A stretch of 64,000 nucleotides of DNA from an uncultured Stenotrophomonas sp. (GTDB lineage Bacteria > Pseudomonadota > Gammaproteobacteria > Xanthomonadales > Xanthomonadaceae), in the NCBI RefSeq assembly GCF_945952405.1, contig NZ_CAMFIA010000019.1, positions 1 through 64,000 on the forward strand, given 5' to 3'. The notes under the pieces are model-generated. The model saw only the letters and a list, made by a program, of their open reading frames with translations. It did no database searches and was not told the origin of the DNA. Shown here one piece after another: positions 35,505 to 43,757 of the stretch; position 1 is the stretch's first letter, and every line of letters starts with the position of its first letter. A program made the position numbers and the translations under genes.

Positions 35505-36836
35505 ATGAACCAGGCCCTTGCCCCCGCCAGTGCCGGGCAGCAGCAGCGTGCGCTGTGGCTGAGCACCTTCGCCTTCACTGTATGCTTCGCGGTGTGGATG
35601 ATCTTCTCGATCATCGGCATCCAGATCAGCGAGCAGCTCGGGCTGAACGACACCCAGTTCGGCCTGCTGATCGCCACGCCGGTACTGACCGGATCGGTCA
35701 GCCGCGTGTTCCTCGGCATCTGGTCCGACCAGTTCGGTGGCCGCAAGGTGATGGTGCTGGTGATGCTGTGTGGCGCCGTCGCCACCTGGATGCTGACCTA
35801 TGCACAGACCTACACCCAGTTCCTGATCGCTGCGCTGTGCGTGGGCATCGCCGGCGGCAACTTCTCGGTGGGCGTGGCCTACGTGTCGAAGTGGTTTCCG
35901 GCCAGCAGGCAGGGCACCGCGTTGGGTATCTTCGGCGCCGGCAACATCGGCTCGGCGGTGACCAAGCTGCTGGCACCGTTGGTGATGGTGGCCGCCGGCT
36001 GGACCATGGTCGCCAAGGTCTGGGCGGTCGCGCTGGCCGTCACTGCGGTGCTGTTTTTCCTGTTCAGCAAGGAAGACCCGTCGCTGGAGCAGCGTCGCCG
36101 CGAAGGCGTGAACCCGGTGCCGTTCGCCGAGCAGATGGCGCCGCTGAAGAATCTGCAGGTATGGCGGTTCTCGCTGTACTACTTCTTCGTATTCGGGGGT
36201 TTCGTCGCGCTGGCGCTGTGGCTGCCGCACTACCTGGTGGGTGCCTACGGCATGGACGTGGGTACCGCCGGCATGCTGGCCGCGTGCTACTCGATCCCGG
36301 CCAGTCTGTTCCGCGTGGTCGGTGGCTGGATGTCGGACCGGATGGGTGCGCGCCGGGTGATGTACTGGACCTTCGGCGTTTCGGCCATCTGTACGTTCCT
36401 GCTGGCCTATCCAGACACCGAGTACGTGGTGAAGGGCATCCACGGACCGATCCATTTCCACCTGGCGATCGGTGTGGTGCTGTTCACGGTGCTGGTGTTC
36501 GTGCTGGGCTTCTTCATGTCGCTGGGCAAGGCGGCGGTGTACAAGCACATCCCAGTGTACTACCCGAAGCACGTCGGTGCGGTGGGCGGCGTGGTCGGCA
36601 TGATCGGCGGCCTGGGTGGCTTCATCCTGCCCATCGTGTTCGGCGCGCTGAATGATGCGGTCGGCATCTGGAGCAGCTGCTTCATGCTGCTGTTCGTGCT
36701 GGTGGCCGCCGCGTTGGTCTGGATGCATTTCGCCATCCGCCGCATGGAGCGCCGCCACTTCCCGCAGATCGATCGTGAGACCGACCTGCCGGAGGCCATC
36801 GATGCGGCTGCCGCCGAGCGTGTGCGTGGCAGGTGA
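35505..36836 (+). CDS. narK1: Nitrate transporter, NarK1 type
   Basis: 443 residues, GAGGAA before the ATG. Major facilitator protein of the shorter NarK1/NasA class: FRVFLG-like SVSRVFLGIWSDQFGGRKV loop, nitrate signature GIAGGNFSVGVAYVSKWFP and GFFMSLGKAAVYKHIPVYYP. In other bacteria NarK1 imports nitrate with protons, to start respiration, while NarK2 exchanges nitrate for nitrite. Having both in one operon resembles Pseudomonas, but here they flank narGHJI instead of preceding it. Confidence 0.92.
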   Translation: MNQALAPASAGQQQRALWLSTFAFTVCFAVWMIFSIIGIQISEQLGLNDTQFGLLIATPVLTGSVSRVFLGIWSDQFGGRKVMVLVMLCGAVATWMLTYAQTYTQFLIAALCVGIAGGNFSVGVAYVSKWFPASRQGTALGIFGAGNIGSAVTKLLAPLVMVAAGWTMVAKVWAVALAVTAVLFFLFSKEDPSLEQRRREGVNPVPFAEQMAPLKNLQVWRFSLYYFFVFGGFVALALWLPHYLVGAYGMDVGTAGMLAACYSIPASLFRVVGGWMSDRMGARRVMYWTFGVSAICTFLLAYPDTEYVVKGIHGPIHFHLAIGVVLFTVLVFVLGFFMSLGKAAVYKHIPVYYPKHVGAVGGVVGMIGGLGGFILPIVFGALNDAVGIWSSCFMLLFVLVAAALVWMHFAIRRMERRHFPQIDRETDLPEAIDAAAAERVRGR

Positions 36837-36843
36837 ACGGGGT

Positions 36844-36959
36844 TGCCGGCCAGCGGCCGGCACTACCGGGACGGTGCGCGGTTGGTGGTGGGGGCTGCCG
36901 GCCAGCGGCCGGCACTACCGGGTAGCGGGTGAAAGGGTAGTGCCGGCCGCTGGCCGGCA
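36844..36959. repeat. Cluster of three SMAG palindromes after the nar operon
   Basis: Two minus-oriented copies (36844-36866 and 36896-36918) and one plus copy (36937-36959), all of the main GTAGTGCCGGCC type. The last two face each other and can form a long stem. They mark the end of the narK2-to-narK1 operon and precede the FNR-like site of the next unit. Confidence 0.88.
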
Positions 36960-36981
36960 TGACGCCGCAGATGCGCCACGC

Positions 36982-36995
36982 TTGATTTCAATCAG
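36982..36995 (+). promoter_or_regulatory. FNR-like site before the hemN-like/fnr/mod unit
   Basis: TTGATTTCAATCAG differs from the FNR consensus only in the last base. It is centred only 33 bp before the first ATG of the hemN-like gene. That leaves little or no room for a class II promoter with a leader, so the site may repress, or the start may be the ATG at 37031. Confidence 0.6.
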
Positions 36996-37021
36996 GGCCA
37001 CGCGAAGAGGAACGCCCGAAG

Positions 37022-38245
37022 ATGTGTGCCATGAGCCATCACGCCGACGAGAGTGAAGACACTGCGCTGCAGGCAGCATTGCTGCGGCAACCCCGGCATG
37101 TGCTGTTTCCGCCGGCGGACCAGTTCAGTACCGGCTTCGGAGAAAGCGGTTGGCGCGCCGCGTTGCGCGCCAGCAACGAGCACCTGATTCCGCGCGGCCT
37201 GACCCTGGGGTTCCAGGCGGGCCGTGGTGGCCGCGACGTGCCAGCGCAGGCCTATCTGGAGACCCTGATGCTGGCCCTGAGGCTGCAGGCCGATGCGTTG
37301 GCCGAGGACCGCGAGGTGGTGGCAATGGTGCTGCAGCTGGGGTTGGCCGAGACCCTGCCGCCGCCACAGCTCGGCCAGCTCCTGGATGCGGTGCCGCAGC
37401 ACCTGCGCACCGTGGCCCGCCCGCAGGTGGAGGTTCGATTGGATGCAGGCAGCACGCGGTCACCCGCGCAGCTGCGCGCGGTGGGCTGCACCCGGCTCAA
37501 TGTGATCGACCGCGCGGATGCGGCAGGGCCGACCCTGCTGGCGCAGGCGCGGCAGGTTGGGTTCACCGCGCGCTACTACCAGCTGCGGGTGCCGGCCAAC
37601 GAAGACGGCGGCTTCATCGAGCGCCTGCATGAAGTGCTGGCCGAGGCGCCGGAGCGGATCCTGCTGCCGGCACCGTGCGCGCTGCCGCAGCATCCCTCCG
37701 CTGCGAACTGGCTGCAGGCATGGCGCCTGCTGGGGGCGGCGGGCTACGAACCGATCGGTGGCGATCACTATCAGCGCGGGGACCTGCCAAACCCGCATGG
37801 GCCCGGTGACGGCCAGCGCCATTGCGATCTGGCCGGCGTACCGCGCCGTGACCGCAGCGATTTCATCGGGCTCGGCCTGGCCGCCTGCAGCCAGATAGGC
37901 GAAGTGTTCTACCGGTTGCAGGACGAACTGGGCGAATGGCGCGCACGCCTGCAGGCCGGCCACATCGGCGTGTCCGCCGGGCTGATCCTTTCCGAGGACG
38001 AGCGGCTGGCGGCTGAAGTGGCGCAAAGCATCGCCTGCGACCATGCACTGGATGCCGCCGCCTTCGAGTGGCGCAATGATGAACCGTTTGAGGCGTGCTT
38101 TGCCGGGCAGCTGCCAGCGCTGGCACCGTTGCTCGCACAAGGCTGGGCGCGCTGGGACGGGCGTGTGCTGCGGCTGGCCGAAGAAGGGCGTCTGCTGTGG
38201 CGTATGATGGCCGCATGCTTCCGGCCGGCGGCCGCCATCGCTTGA
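37022..38245 (+). CDS. HemN-like protein lacking the radical-SAM iron-sulfur motif
   Basis: 407 residues (an alternative start is the ATG at 37031). It aligns by eye along the whole length of oxygen-independent coproporphyrinogen III oxidase: FPPADQFSTGFGESG near the start, GCTRLNVIDR, GYEPIGGDHYQR, DFIGLGLAACSQIGEVFYR and the end EGRLLWRMMAACF. Where HemN has HIPFCxxxCxxC and HWGGGTP, this protein reads LGFQAGRGGRDV and LQLGLAETLPP, so it cannot bind the SAM cluster. It is probably a pseudoenzyme with a regulatory or haem-related role. It sits 11 bp before fnr, as hemN often neighbours anr/fnr. Confidence 0.75.
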   Translation: MCAMSHHADESEDTALQAALLRQPRHVLFPPADQFSTGFGESGWRAALRASNEHLIPRGLTLGFQAGRGGRDVPAQAYLETLMLALRLQADALAEDREVVAMVLQLGLAETLPPPQLGQLLDAVPQHLRTVARPQVEVRLDAGSTRSPAQLRAVGCTRLNVIDRADAAGPTLLAQARQVGFTARYYQLRVPANEDGGFIERLHEVLAEAPERILLPAPCALPQHPSAANWLQAWRLLGAAGYEPIGGDHYQRGDLPNPHGPGDGQRHCDLAGVPRRDRSDFIGLGLAACSQIGEVFYRLQDELGEWRARLQAGHIGVSAGLILSEDERLAAEVAQSIACDHALDAAAFEWRNDEPFEACFAGQLPALAPLLAQGWARWDGRVLRLAEEGRLLWRMMAACFRPAAAIA

Positions 38246-38256
38246 GTGTTGCCCCG

Positions 38257-39033
38257 ATGTCATCGAACCCGCCTTCCCAGGGCCGCCTCGGCCGGGCCAC
38301 GCCGAACCCCGCCGCCGCCGATGACGGCGACGCGCTGCGCTTCTGCAGCACCTGTGCGTTCTCCGACGCCTGCATCTCGCAGGGCTATGACAAGACCGCG
38401 CTGGGGGAGCTGCATGTGCTGGTCGACCATGTCGGCCCGTTCCATGCCGGCGACTACATTTTCCGCGCCGGCGAATCGTTCGATTCGATCGCCGCGGTGC
38501 GCGCGGGCATGGTCAAGACCTTCGTCGATGACAGCCAGGGCAACGAGCAAGTGCTGGGCTTCAGCCTGCCGGGTGAAGTGATCGGCCTGAACGCGATCCA
38601 TGGTGCGCGCTTTCCCTGCAATGCGGTGGCATTGGACACCGTGCACCTGTGCCGGATCTCGTTCCCCAAGCTGAGCCTGCTGGCCACGCGCATGCCGGGC
38701 CTGCAGGCCAAGCTGTTCAGCCTGCTCAGCGCGGAGATCGGCAAGGTCGCCACGCTGGCGGCGAACCATCGCACCGAGGAGCGCATGGCCGCGTTCCTGC
38801 TGGACATGTCCGAACGCTATGCGCGGCGTGGCTTCTCCGCCACGCGCTTCAACCTGACCATGGCGCGCACCGAGATCGCCAACTACCTGCGGATGGCGCC
38901 GGAGACCGCCAGCCGTGTGCTGCGCCGGTTGAGCGATGATGGGATCATCGTCGTGAAGCAGCGCGAGATCCTGTTGCTGCAGCCCGAGCGCCTGGCGGCG
39001 CTGGCGGTGGCCGATGAATCCGATCCGAACTGA
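38257..39033 (+). CDS. fnr: FNR/Anr-type oxygen-sensing transcription activator
   Basis: 258 residues from the ATG at 38257. [4Fe-4S] ligands Cys30, Cys33, Cys39 (CSTCAFSDAC) and Cys121 (RFPCNAVAL) match FNR spacing. The cyclic-nucleotide-like beta-roll is followed by helix-turn-helix MARTEIANYLRMAPETASRVLRRL, whose E-x-x-S-R recognition helix reads TTGAT half sites. Oxygen loss would form the cluster and let the dimer bind the sites found at moaA, narK2, 36982 and 43313. It is followed 19 bp later by modA, so it probably leads or shares the mod transcript. Confidence 0.93.
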   Translation: MSSNPPSQGRLGRATPNPAAADDGDALRFCSTCAFSDACISQGYDKTALGELHVLVDHVGPFHAGDYIFRAGESFDSIAAVRAGMVKTFVDDSQGNEQVLGFSLPGEVIGLNAIHGARFPCNAVALDTVHLCRISFPKLSLLATRMPGLQAKLFSLLSAEIGKVATLAANHRTEERMAAFLLDMSERYARRGFSATRFNLTMARTEIANYLRMAPETASRVLRRLSDDGIIVVKQREILLLQPERLAALAVADESDPN

Positions 39034-39052
39034 ACCTGGCCGGGAGCCGATG

Positions 39053-39796
39053 ATGAAGCGAGCAGGACTGTTGTTGCTGGGAGTACTGGTTGCGCTGCCG
39101 GCCTGGGCTGGCGAGCTGACGGTGTCGGCGGCCTCGAGCCTGACCGAGAGCTTCCGCGAACTGGGGACGGCCTATGAGAAGGCACATCCCGGTACCCGGG
39201 TTGATTTCAACTTCGCGGCGTCTGGCGTGCTGCTGCAGCAGATCAGCCGCGGCGCACCGGTGGACGTATTCGCGTCCGCCGATGAAACCACGATGGACCA
39301 GGCCCAGCAGCAGGGCCTGCTGGCCGCCGGCAGCCGTGAGGTGTTCGCGGTGAATGCGTTGTGGGTGGTGGTGCCACCGCAATCCACGGCCGCACCGCGT
39401 GCGTTGAAGGAGCTGGCCGGTGCTGGCGTGCAACGCATTGCGCTGGGCAACCCGGACAGTGTGCCGGTGGGGCGCTATGCCAAGGGTGCGCTGGAAGCGG
39501 CAGGTCTGTGGCCGTCGGTGCAGGGCAAGACCATCACCACGCAGAACGTGCGCCAGTCGCTGGATTACGTGGCGCGTGGCGAGGTGGATGCAGGTTTTGT
39601 CTACGCCACCGATGCGCAGGCCATGCCTGACCGGGTTCGCCGTGCCTTCGCCGTCCCGGTATCGGGGCGCATCGCCTATCCGCTGGCGGTGACCCGGGCC
39701 AGCACGCAGCCGGCGGAGGCCAAGCGCTTCACCGCCTTCGTGCGTTCGGCACAGGGCCAGGCGATCCTGGCCAGGCACGGGTTCGGCAAGCCCTGA
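39053..39796 (+). CDS. modA: Molybdate ABC transporter substrate-binding protein
   Basis: 247 residues from the ATG at 39053 (ATG at 39050 is also possible; GGGAG upstream fits both). Signal peptide KRAGLLLLGVLVALPAWAGE. ModA features are LTVSAASSLTESFRELG (oxyanion-binding Ser), FNFAASGVLLQQI, FASADETTMDQA, GNPDSVPVGRYA and VDAGFVYATDA (Tyr ligand). It captures molybdate in the periplasm to feed the cofactor pathway encoded upstream. Confidence 0.95.
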   Translation: MKRAGLLLLGVLVALPAWAGELTVSAASSLTESFRELGTAYEKAHPGTRVDFNFAASGVLLQQISRGAPVDVFASADETTMDQAQQQGLLAAGSREVFAVNALWVVVPPQSTAAPRALKELAGAGVQRIALGNPDSVPVGRYAKGALEAAGLWPSVQGKTITTQNVRQSLDYVARGEVDAGFVYATDAQAMPDRVRRAFAVPVSGRIAYPLAVTRASTQPAEAKRFTAFVRSAQGQAILARHGFGKP

Positions 39797-39799
39797 GGC

Positions 39800-40483
39800 A
39801 TGGACCTGGACTGGAGCGCACTGGGGCTGTCGCTGAAGGTGGCCGGCTGGGCCACCGCGATCAACCTGGTGCTGGGGGTCGCGCTGGGCGCGCTGCTGGC
39901 GCGGCGGCGCTTCCCGGGCCGTGAACTGCTCGATTCCCTGTTGACCCTGCCGATGGTGCTGCCGCCCACCGTGCTGGGCTATTACCTGCTGGTGCTGATT
40001 GGCCGCAACGGCCCGATCGGCGCGTGGCTGCAGTCGTGGTTCGGTATCAACCTGGTGTTCACCTGGCAGGCCGCGGTGATTGCCGCGGCCGTTGCCTCGC
40101 TGCCGCTGGTGTTCAAGCCGGCGCGGGCGGCGTTCGAGGAAGTGGACGGGCAGCTGGAGCAGGCCGCGCGCACGCTCGGCGTTTCCGAGGCCGCAGTGTT
40201 CTTCCGCATCACCTTGCCGCTGGCCTGGCGTGGCATTCTCGCCGGCCTGTTGCTGGCGTTCGCGCGCGCGATGGGCGAGTTCGGTGCCACCCTGATGGTG
40301 GCCGGCAGCATCCCGGGCCGCACGCAGACGCTGTCGATCGCCATCTACGAGGCGGTGCAGGCCGGCCAGGACGGCAAGGCCAACGCGCTGGTGATCCTGA
40401 CCTCGGTGGTCTGCATCGTGATCCTGCTGCTCGCGGCACGGCTGGTGGGTGGACGCCGCAGGGAGCTGCGCGATGTGGCTTGA
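39800..40483 (+). CDS. modB: Molybdate ABC transporter permease
   Basis: 227 residues, five to six membrane helices. The permease/ATPase coupling (EAA) loop reads EQAARTLGVSEAAVFFRITLPLAWRGILAG, and RAMGEFGATLMVAGSIPGRT is the ModB signature. Starts 3 bp after modA and overlaps modC by 11 bp. Confidence 0.95.
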   Translation: MDLDWSALGLSLKVAGWATAINLVLGVALGALLARRRFPGRELLDSLLTLPMVLPPTVLGYYLLVLIGRNGPIGAWLQSWFGINLVFTWQAAVIAAAVASLPLVFKPARAAFEEVDGQLEQAARTLGVSEAAVFFRITLPLAWRGILAGLLLAFARAMGEFGATLMVAGSIPGRTQTLSIAIYEAVQAGQDGKANALVILTSVVCIVILLLAARLVGGRRRELRDVA

Positions 40484-41141
40484 CCTGCAGGTACAGCGCC
40501 GGTTGCAGGCAGCCGGCCAGGATTTCGTGCTGGACGTATCGTTGCAGTGCACGCAGCGGCAGGTGGTGCTGTTCGGTCCGTCCGGCGCAGGCAAGAGCCT
40601 GACCTTGAAAGCGGTGGCCGGATTGCTGCGGCCGGGGCAGGGCCATGTGCGCCTGCAAGGGCAGACCCTGTTCGATGCGCTGCGCGGCGTCGACCTGCCG
40701 CCACAGCGACGGCGGCTGGGCTACGTGTTCCAGGACTACGCGCTGTTCCCGCACCTGAGCGTGCGCCAGAATGTGGCGTTCGGGCTGCACAAGGGCTGGT
40801 TGAATCCACGCCCCGGCCAGCGCTTCGACGCGGTGGAGCAGTGGCTGCACGCGTTCCGCATCGATACGGTGGGCGATCTGCTGCCGTCGCAGGTTTCCGG
40901 TGGCCAGCGCCAGCGCACCGCCCTGGCCAGGGCATTGGTGACCCAGCCGCAGGCGTTGCTGCTGGATGAACCGTTCTCCGCCCTGGACCATGACCTGAGG
41001 CAGCACCTGCGCCAGGAGCTGGAAGCGGTGCTGGACAAGACGGGTATTCCGTTGCTGCTGATCAGCCATGATCCGCAGGATGTGGCCGTGTTCGGCCAGC
41101 AGGTGGCACGCGTGGTGGACGGACGCATCGTCGGCGATTGA
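40473..41141 (+). CDS. modC: Molybdate ABC transporter ATPase without TOBE domain
   Basis: 222 residues from the ATG at 40473 (GGGAG upstream). Walker A GPSGAGKS (35-42), Q loop FQDYALFPH, ABC signature VSGGQRQR, Walker B ALLLDEPFSALD and switch His in LISHD. It stops soon after the nucleotide-binding domain, so the C-terminal TOBE molybdate-sensing domain of E. coli ModC (about 130 residues more) is missing. Transport is expected; feedback control by molybdate would need another way. Confidence 0.93.
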   Translation: MWLDLQVQRRLQAAGQDFVLDVSLQCTQRQVVLFGPSGAGKSLTLKAVAGLLRPGQGHVRLQGQTLFDALRGVDLPPQRRRLGYVFQDYALFPHLSVRQNVAFGLHKGWLNPRPGQRFDAVEQWLHAFRIDTVGDLLPSQVSGGQRQRTALARALVTQPQALLLDEPFSALDHDLRQHLRQELEAVLDKTGIPLLLISHDPQDVAVFGQQVARVVDGRIVGD

Positions 41142-41194
41142 GGGTGCCGGCGTGATCGTGGGCGCGCCGATGTGAGGCCTTGCCGCGGAACCTT

Positions 41195-41266
41195 GTAGAG
41201 CCGAGCCCACGCTCGGCTGCCTTCCGCGTTGCTGCCAACAACAGCCGAGCATCGGCTCGGCTCTAC
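41195..41266. repeat. Inverted pair of GTAGAGCCGAG-type SMAG repeats
   Basis: Plus copy 41195-41218 (GTAGAGCCGAGCCCACGCTC...) and minus copy 41243-41266, with the stem AGCCGAGC/GCTCGGCT. They lie between the convergent modC and flavoprotein genes and can form a two-way terminator. Confidence 0.82.
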
Positions 41267-41278
41267 AGGATCAACGGA

Positions 41279-42808
41279 TCAATACAACTCGCAGTGGATA
41301 CGGCCTTCGCTGCGCAGCGCCTCCCAGTGGCCCTCGCCGGCGATCAGGTCGATGGCCTCGCGTACCGCACCCTCCAGGTGGCTCTTGTTGCCGCACAGGT
41401 AGAGATGTCCGCCGCGCGCAAGTACGTCGCGTACCTCGTGGCTGCGTTGCCGCAGCACGTGCTGCACATAGACCTTGTCGGCGCCATCGCGCGAGAACGC
41501 GGTATGCAGGCCAGCCAGTACGCCCCGCGCCTGCCAGTCCTGCAGCTGCTCCTGGTACAGGAAATCATGCGCGCGATGCTTCTCGCCGAACACCAGGTGC
41601 GCCTCGTGCCCGCAGGCCCTGGCCTGCAGTTCCTGGATCAGGCCCATCAACGGCGCGATGCCGGTACCGGTACCGACCAGCAACAGCGGGGGCTGTCCAG
41701 CATCCGGCAGATGGAAGCCGGGATTGGAACGGCAGTACACGCGGGCGTGGCCACTGCCATGCAGCAGGCTTCCGGTCGCCGTGCCGGAGCGTTCGCGGCC
41801 GCGCAGGGGGTAGCGCACCTCGCGCACGCACAGGCTCAGTGTGTCATCACCCGGGTGCGATGCGATGGAATATGCGCGGGGCAGGCGCGGCGACAGCAGC
41901 TCGCGCAGGCGTGGCAGCGGGACGCTGTCAGGGGTGGCGTGGTCCTGCAGTACATCCAGCAGGTCCAGGCCATGCAGGTAGGCCTCCAGCTCGCGCTTCT
42001 GGCTGACCTTGAGCAGGCCCTTCAGCGTTTCGCTGCCACCCAGCCTGGCCAGTTCGCGCAGCACGCTCTTGCTGAGCAGGCGCAGTTCGCGGTCGCACAG
42101 GCTGGCAACGGCGGTACTGTCGCCGTACCAGCGCGCCAGTGCCTGCAGCAGTGCCGGGTCGTTTTCCGGTACCACGTGCAGGGTGTCGCCCGCGCGGTAG
42201 GCCATGCCGCTGCCCGCGATACCCAGCTGCAGGTGCCAGGCGGCCGGGTCGCTGCCGTTCAAGCGCCGGCGTTCAAGGATCGGTGCGGAAAAGGCATTGT
42301 CTTCGCCGTAGGCGGTCACCTGCAGGCGCAGGTCGAGGCCGGCGGTGTTGTCGCCTTGCAGCACCTGGCCGAGCACCGGCTGCCATTGCTGGAAGAACTG
42401 CTCGTACCCCAGGTCGGCATCCACGCGCTGCAGCAGCGGCTGTGCATGGCGCTCGCTCAGCGCCGCATCCAACGCCTTGGTGAAGCCACAGAAGCTGGGA
42501 TAGCCGGTGTCACCGAGGCCGAACACGGCGTAGCGCAGGCCGGACAGCGTCGGGGTCTGGCGCAGCGTTTCGAAGAACTGCTCGCCGTTGGCCGGTGGCT
42601 CGCCGTCGCCGAACGAACTGGAGATTGCCAGCAGTACGTCGCCGTGGCCGAGGCTGGCCACGTCGATGTCATTGAACGGAAGGATCTGCGGCCCATGCGG
42701 CTGCAGGTCCGCGCCCAGGCGCTGGGCCAGGGCGCGGGCATTGCCCGACTCGGAGGCGAAGCCCACCAGCAGGCGGCTGATGGGCAGGCGGGCCGGGAGG
42801 GCGTTCAC
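41279..42808 (-). CDS. CysJ-like diflavin (FMN/FAD) NADPH reductase
   Basis: 509 residues from a GTG at 42808 overlapping the PAS stop (GTGA); the open frame before it is a shadow. Residues 1-150 are a flavodoxin domain (LLVGFASESGNARALAQRL, ISSSFGDGEPPANG, VFGLGDTGYPSFCGF). FAD domain motif RAYSIAS at about 335, followed later by the NADPH domain with GTGTGIAPLMG and CGNKSHLEGAV and a C-terminal aromatic Tyr that stacks on FAD. It should move electrons from NADPH to an unknown acceptor. No CysI partner is nearby, so sulfite reduction is not assured; the PAS neighbour and FNR-like site suggest a redox role in low oxygen. Confidence 0.88.
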   Translation of the reverse strand: MNALPARLPISRLLVGFASESGNARALAQRLGADLQPHGPQILPFNDIDVASLGHGDVLLAISSSFGDGEPPANGEQFFETLRQTPTLSGLRYAVFGLGDTGYPSFCGFTKALDAALSERHAQPLLQRVDADLGYEQFFQQWQPVLGQVLQGDNTAGLDLRLQVTAYGEDNAFSAPILERRRLNGSDPAAWHLQLGIAGSGMAYRAGDTLHVVPENDPALLQALARWYGDSTAVASLCDRELRLLSKSVLRELARLGGSETLKGLLKVSQKRELEAYLHGLDLLDVLQDHATPDSVPLPRLRELLSPRLPRAYSIASHPGDDTLSLCVREVRYPLRGRERSGTATGSLLHGSGHARVYCRSNPGFHLPDAGQPPLLLVGTGTGIAPLMGLIQELQARACGHEAHLVFGEKHRAHDFLYQEQLQDWQARGVLAGLHTAFSRDGADKVYVQHVLRQRSHEVRDVLARGGHLYLCGNKSHLEGAVREAIDLIAGEGHWEALRSEGRIHCELY

Positions 42809-43233
42809 GCCGCCTCGTAGAAGTCGTCGAACTTTTCCTTGCTGAACTCGACCAGGTCGTAGTTCTGCATCAGGTCGTTCACCACGCGGCGGATGCTGAT
42901 GTACGAGGTGATGTTGCCCTCGGCATCGAACAGCGGCTGCACCGTGGTGTCGACCACGTAGAGCACGCCGCCCTTGCCGAGATTCGGCACGATACCGGTC
43001 CAGGTCTTGCCGGCCTTGATGGTGTCCCACATGTCCTTGTAGACGGCCTTGGGCACGTCCGGGTGGCGCACGATGCTGTGGGGTTGGCCGATCAGCTCCT
43101 CGCGGGCGAATCCGGTGAGCGTGCAGAACAGGTCGTTGGCGTAGGTGATATTGCCCTGCAGGTCAGTGGTGGAGATCACCATGACGTTCTGCATGGCGTT
43201 CAGCAGCTGGGCGTTGTCGGGGGTGTAGCTCAT
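42805..43233 (-). CDS. Stand-alone Aer-like PAS redox sensor
   Basis: 142 residues from the ATG at 43233 (AAGGA upstream). Almost the entire protein is one PAS domain close to the FAD-binding PAS of the E. coli aerotaxis receptor Aer: ISTTDLQGNITYANDLF, GQPHSIVRHPDVPKAVYKDMW, GKTWTGIVPN and YISIRR. No HAMP, kinase or chemoreceptor domain follows; only a 20-residue acidic tail remains. It probably binds FAD and may report redox state to, or receive electrons from, the coupled flavoprotein. Confidence 0.85.
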   Translation of the reverse strand: MSYTPDNAQLLNAMQNVMVISTTDLQGNITYANDLFCTLTGFAREELIGQPHSIVRHPDVPKAVYKDMWDTIKAGKTWTGIVPNLGKGGVLYVVDTTVQPLFDAEGNITSYISIRRVVNDLMQNYDLVEFSKEKFDDFYEAA

Positions 43234-43284
43234 CGCAGGGTCCTTGTGGATGCCGGTAACGCCGGCGTGTTCGGGTCCTGCATA

Positions 43285-43326
43285 GAAATACGCCCGCGCG
43301 GCGGCGGGCGGTTTGACATTGATCAA
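43285..43326 (-). promoter_or_regulatory. FNR-like site and -10 of the PAS/flavoreductase unit
   Basis: TTGACATTGATCAA (43313-43326) is one base from the FNR consensus and within the accepted TTGA(T/C) variation. On the minus strand, TATTTC at 43285-43290 lies where a class II -10 should be, with a start near 43278 and a 45-nt leader to the PAS gene. Confidence 0.65.
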
Positions 43327-43402
43327 GCGGCTGACGGGATCGCCTGCGACCGGGTGTCGCAGGCAGGTTTGCCGCGTCCGCGCGGCCGAGCAGTGCCACC
43401 GC

Positions 43403-43426
43403 AGCCGAGCGTGGGCTCGGCTCTAC
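43403..43426 (-). repeat. GTAGAGCCGAG-type SMAG repeat
   Basis: Single minus-oriented copy with stem AGCCGAGC/GCTCGGCT. It lies 16 bp beyond the azlD stop and could terminate azlCD transcription. Confidence 0.8.
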
Positions 43427-43442
43427 AGTGGGTTTGCCGGGT

Positions 43443-43757
43443 TCAGCCCAGCAGGTAGCGCAGCAGCCCGGCCGAAACCACGCCGATCAGCACCGTCGGC
43501 AGCATCGATAGGCGGGTGGCCGCGAGCAGGGTGATGGCCAGCGCGGCGAGATCGGCGGGCTTGTCGGCGACGAAGTCGGGGGCGATCACCGAGATCAGCA
43601 CGCAGCCCGGCGCGGCCTCCATCACCGTCACCGCGCGCTTGCTCAGGGTGCGGTTGCGCAGCGCGAGGAAGCCGACGATACGGGTCAGGTAGGTCGCGGC
43701 GGCCATCAGCACGATGGTCAGCACCGAGGTCCAGTGGATCAATCCGTTGAAGATCAT
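43443..43757 (-). CDS. azlD: AzlD-type branched-chain amino acid exporter small subunit
   Basis: 104 residues from the ATG at 43757, overlapping the azlC stop by 4 bp. Three to four membrane helices with MAAATYLTRIVGFLAL (conserved TR of AzlD) and the C-terminal VLIGVVSAGLLRYLLG. It forms an exporter with AzlC (YgaZH type). The divergent Lrp gene upstream is the usual regulator of such pairs. Confidence 0.9.
   Translation of the reverse strand: MIFNGLIHWTSVLTIVLMAAATYLTRIVGFLALRNRTLSKRAVTVMEAAPGCVLISVIAPDFVADKPADLAALAITLLAATRLSMLPTVLIGVVSAGLLRYLLG

Noticed and set aside
36844..36959. CRISPR-like array
   Set aside because: Three palindromes in mixed orientation with unequal spacing and no cas genes; they are SMAG repeats.
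37022..38245. Functional oxygen-independent coproporphyrinogen oxidase
   Set aside because: No CxxxCxxC and no SAM-binding GGGTP motif, so radical SAM chemistry is not possible as known.
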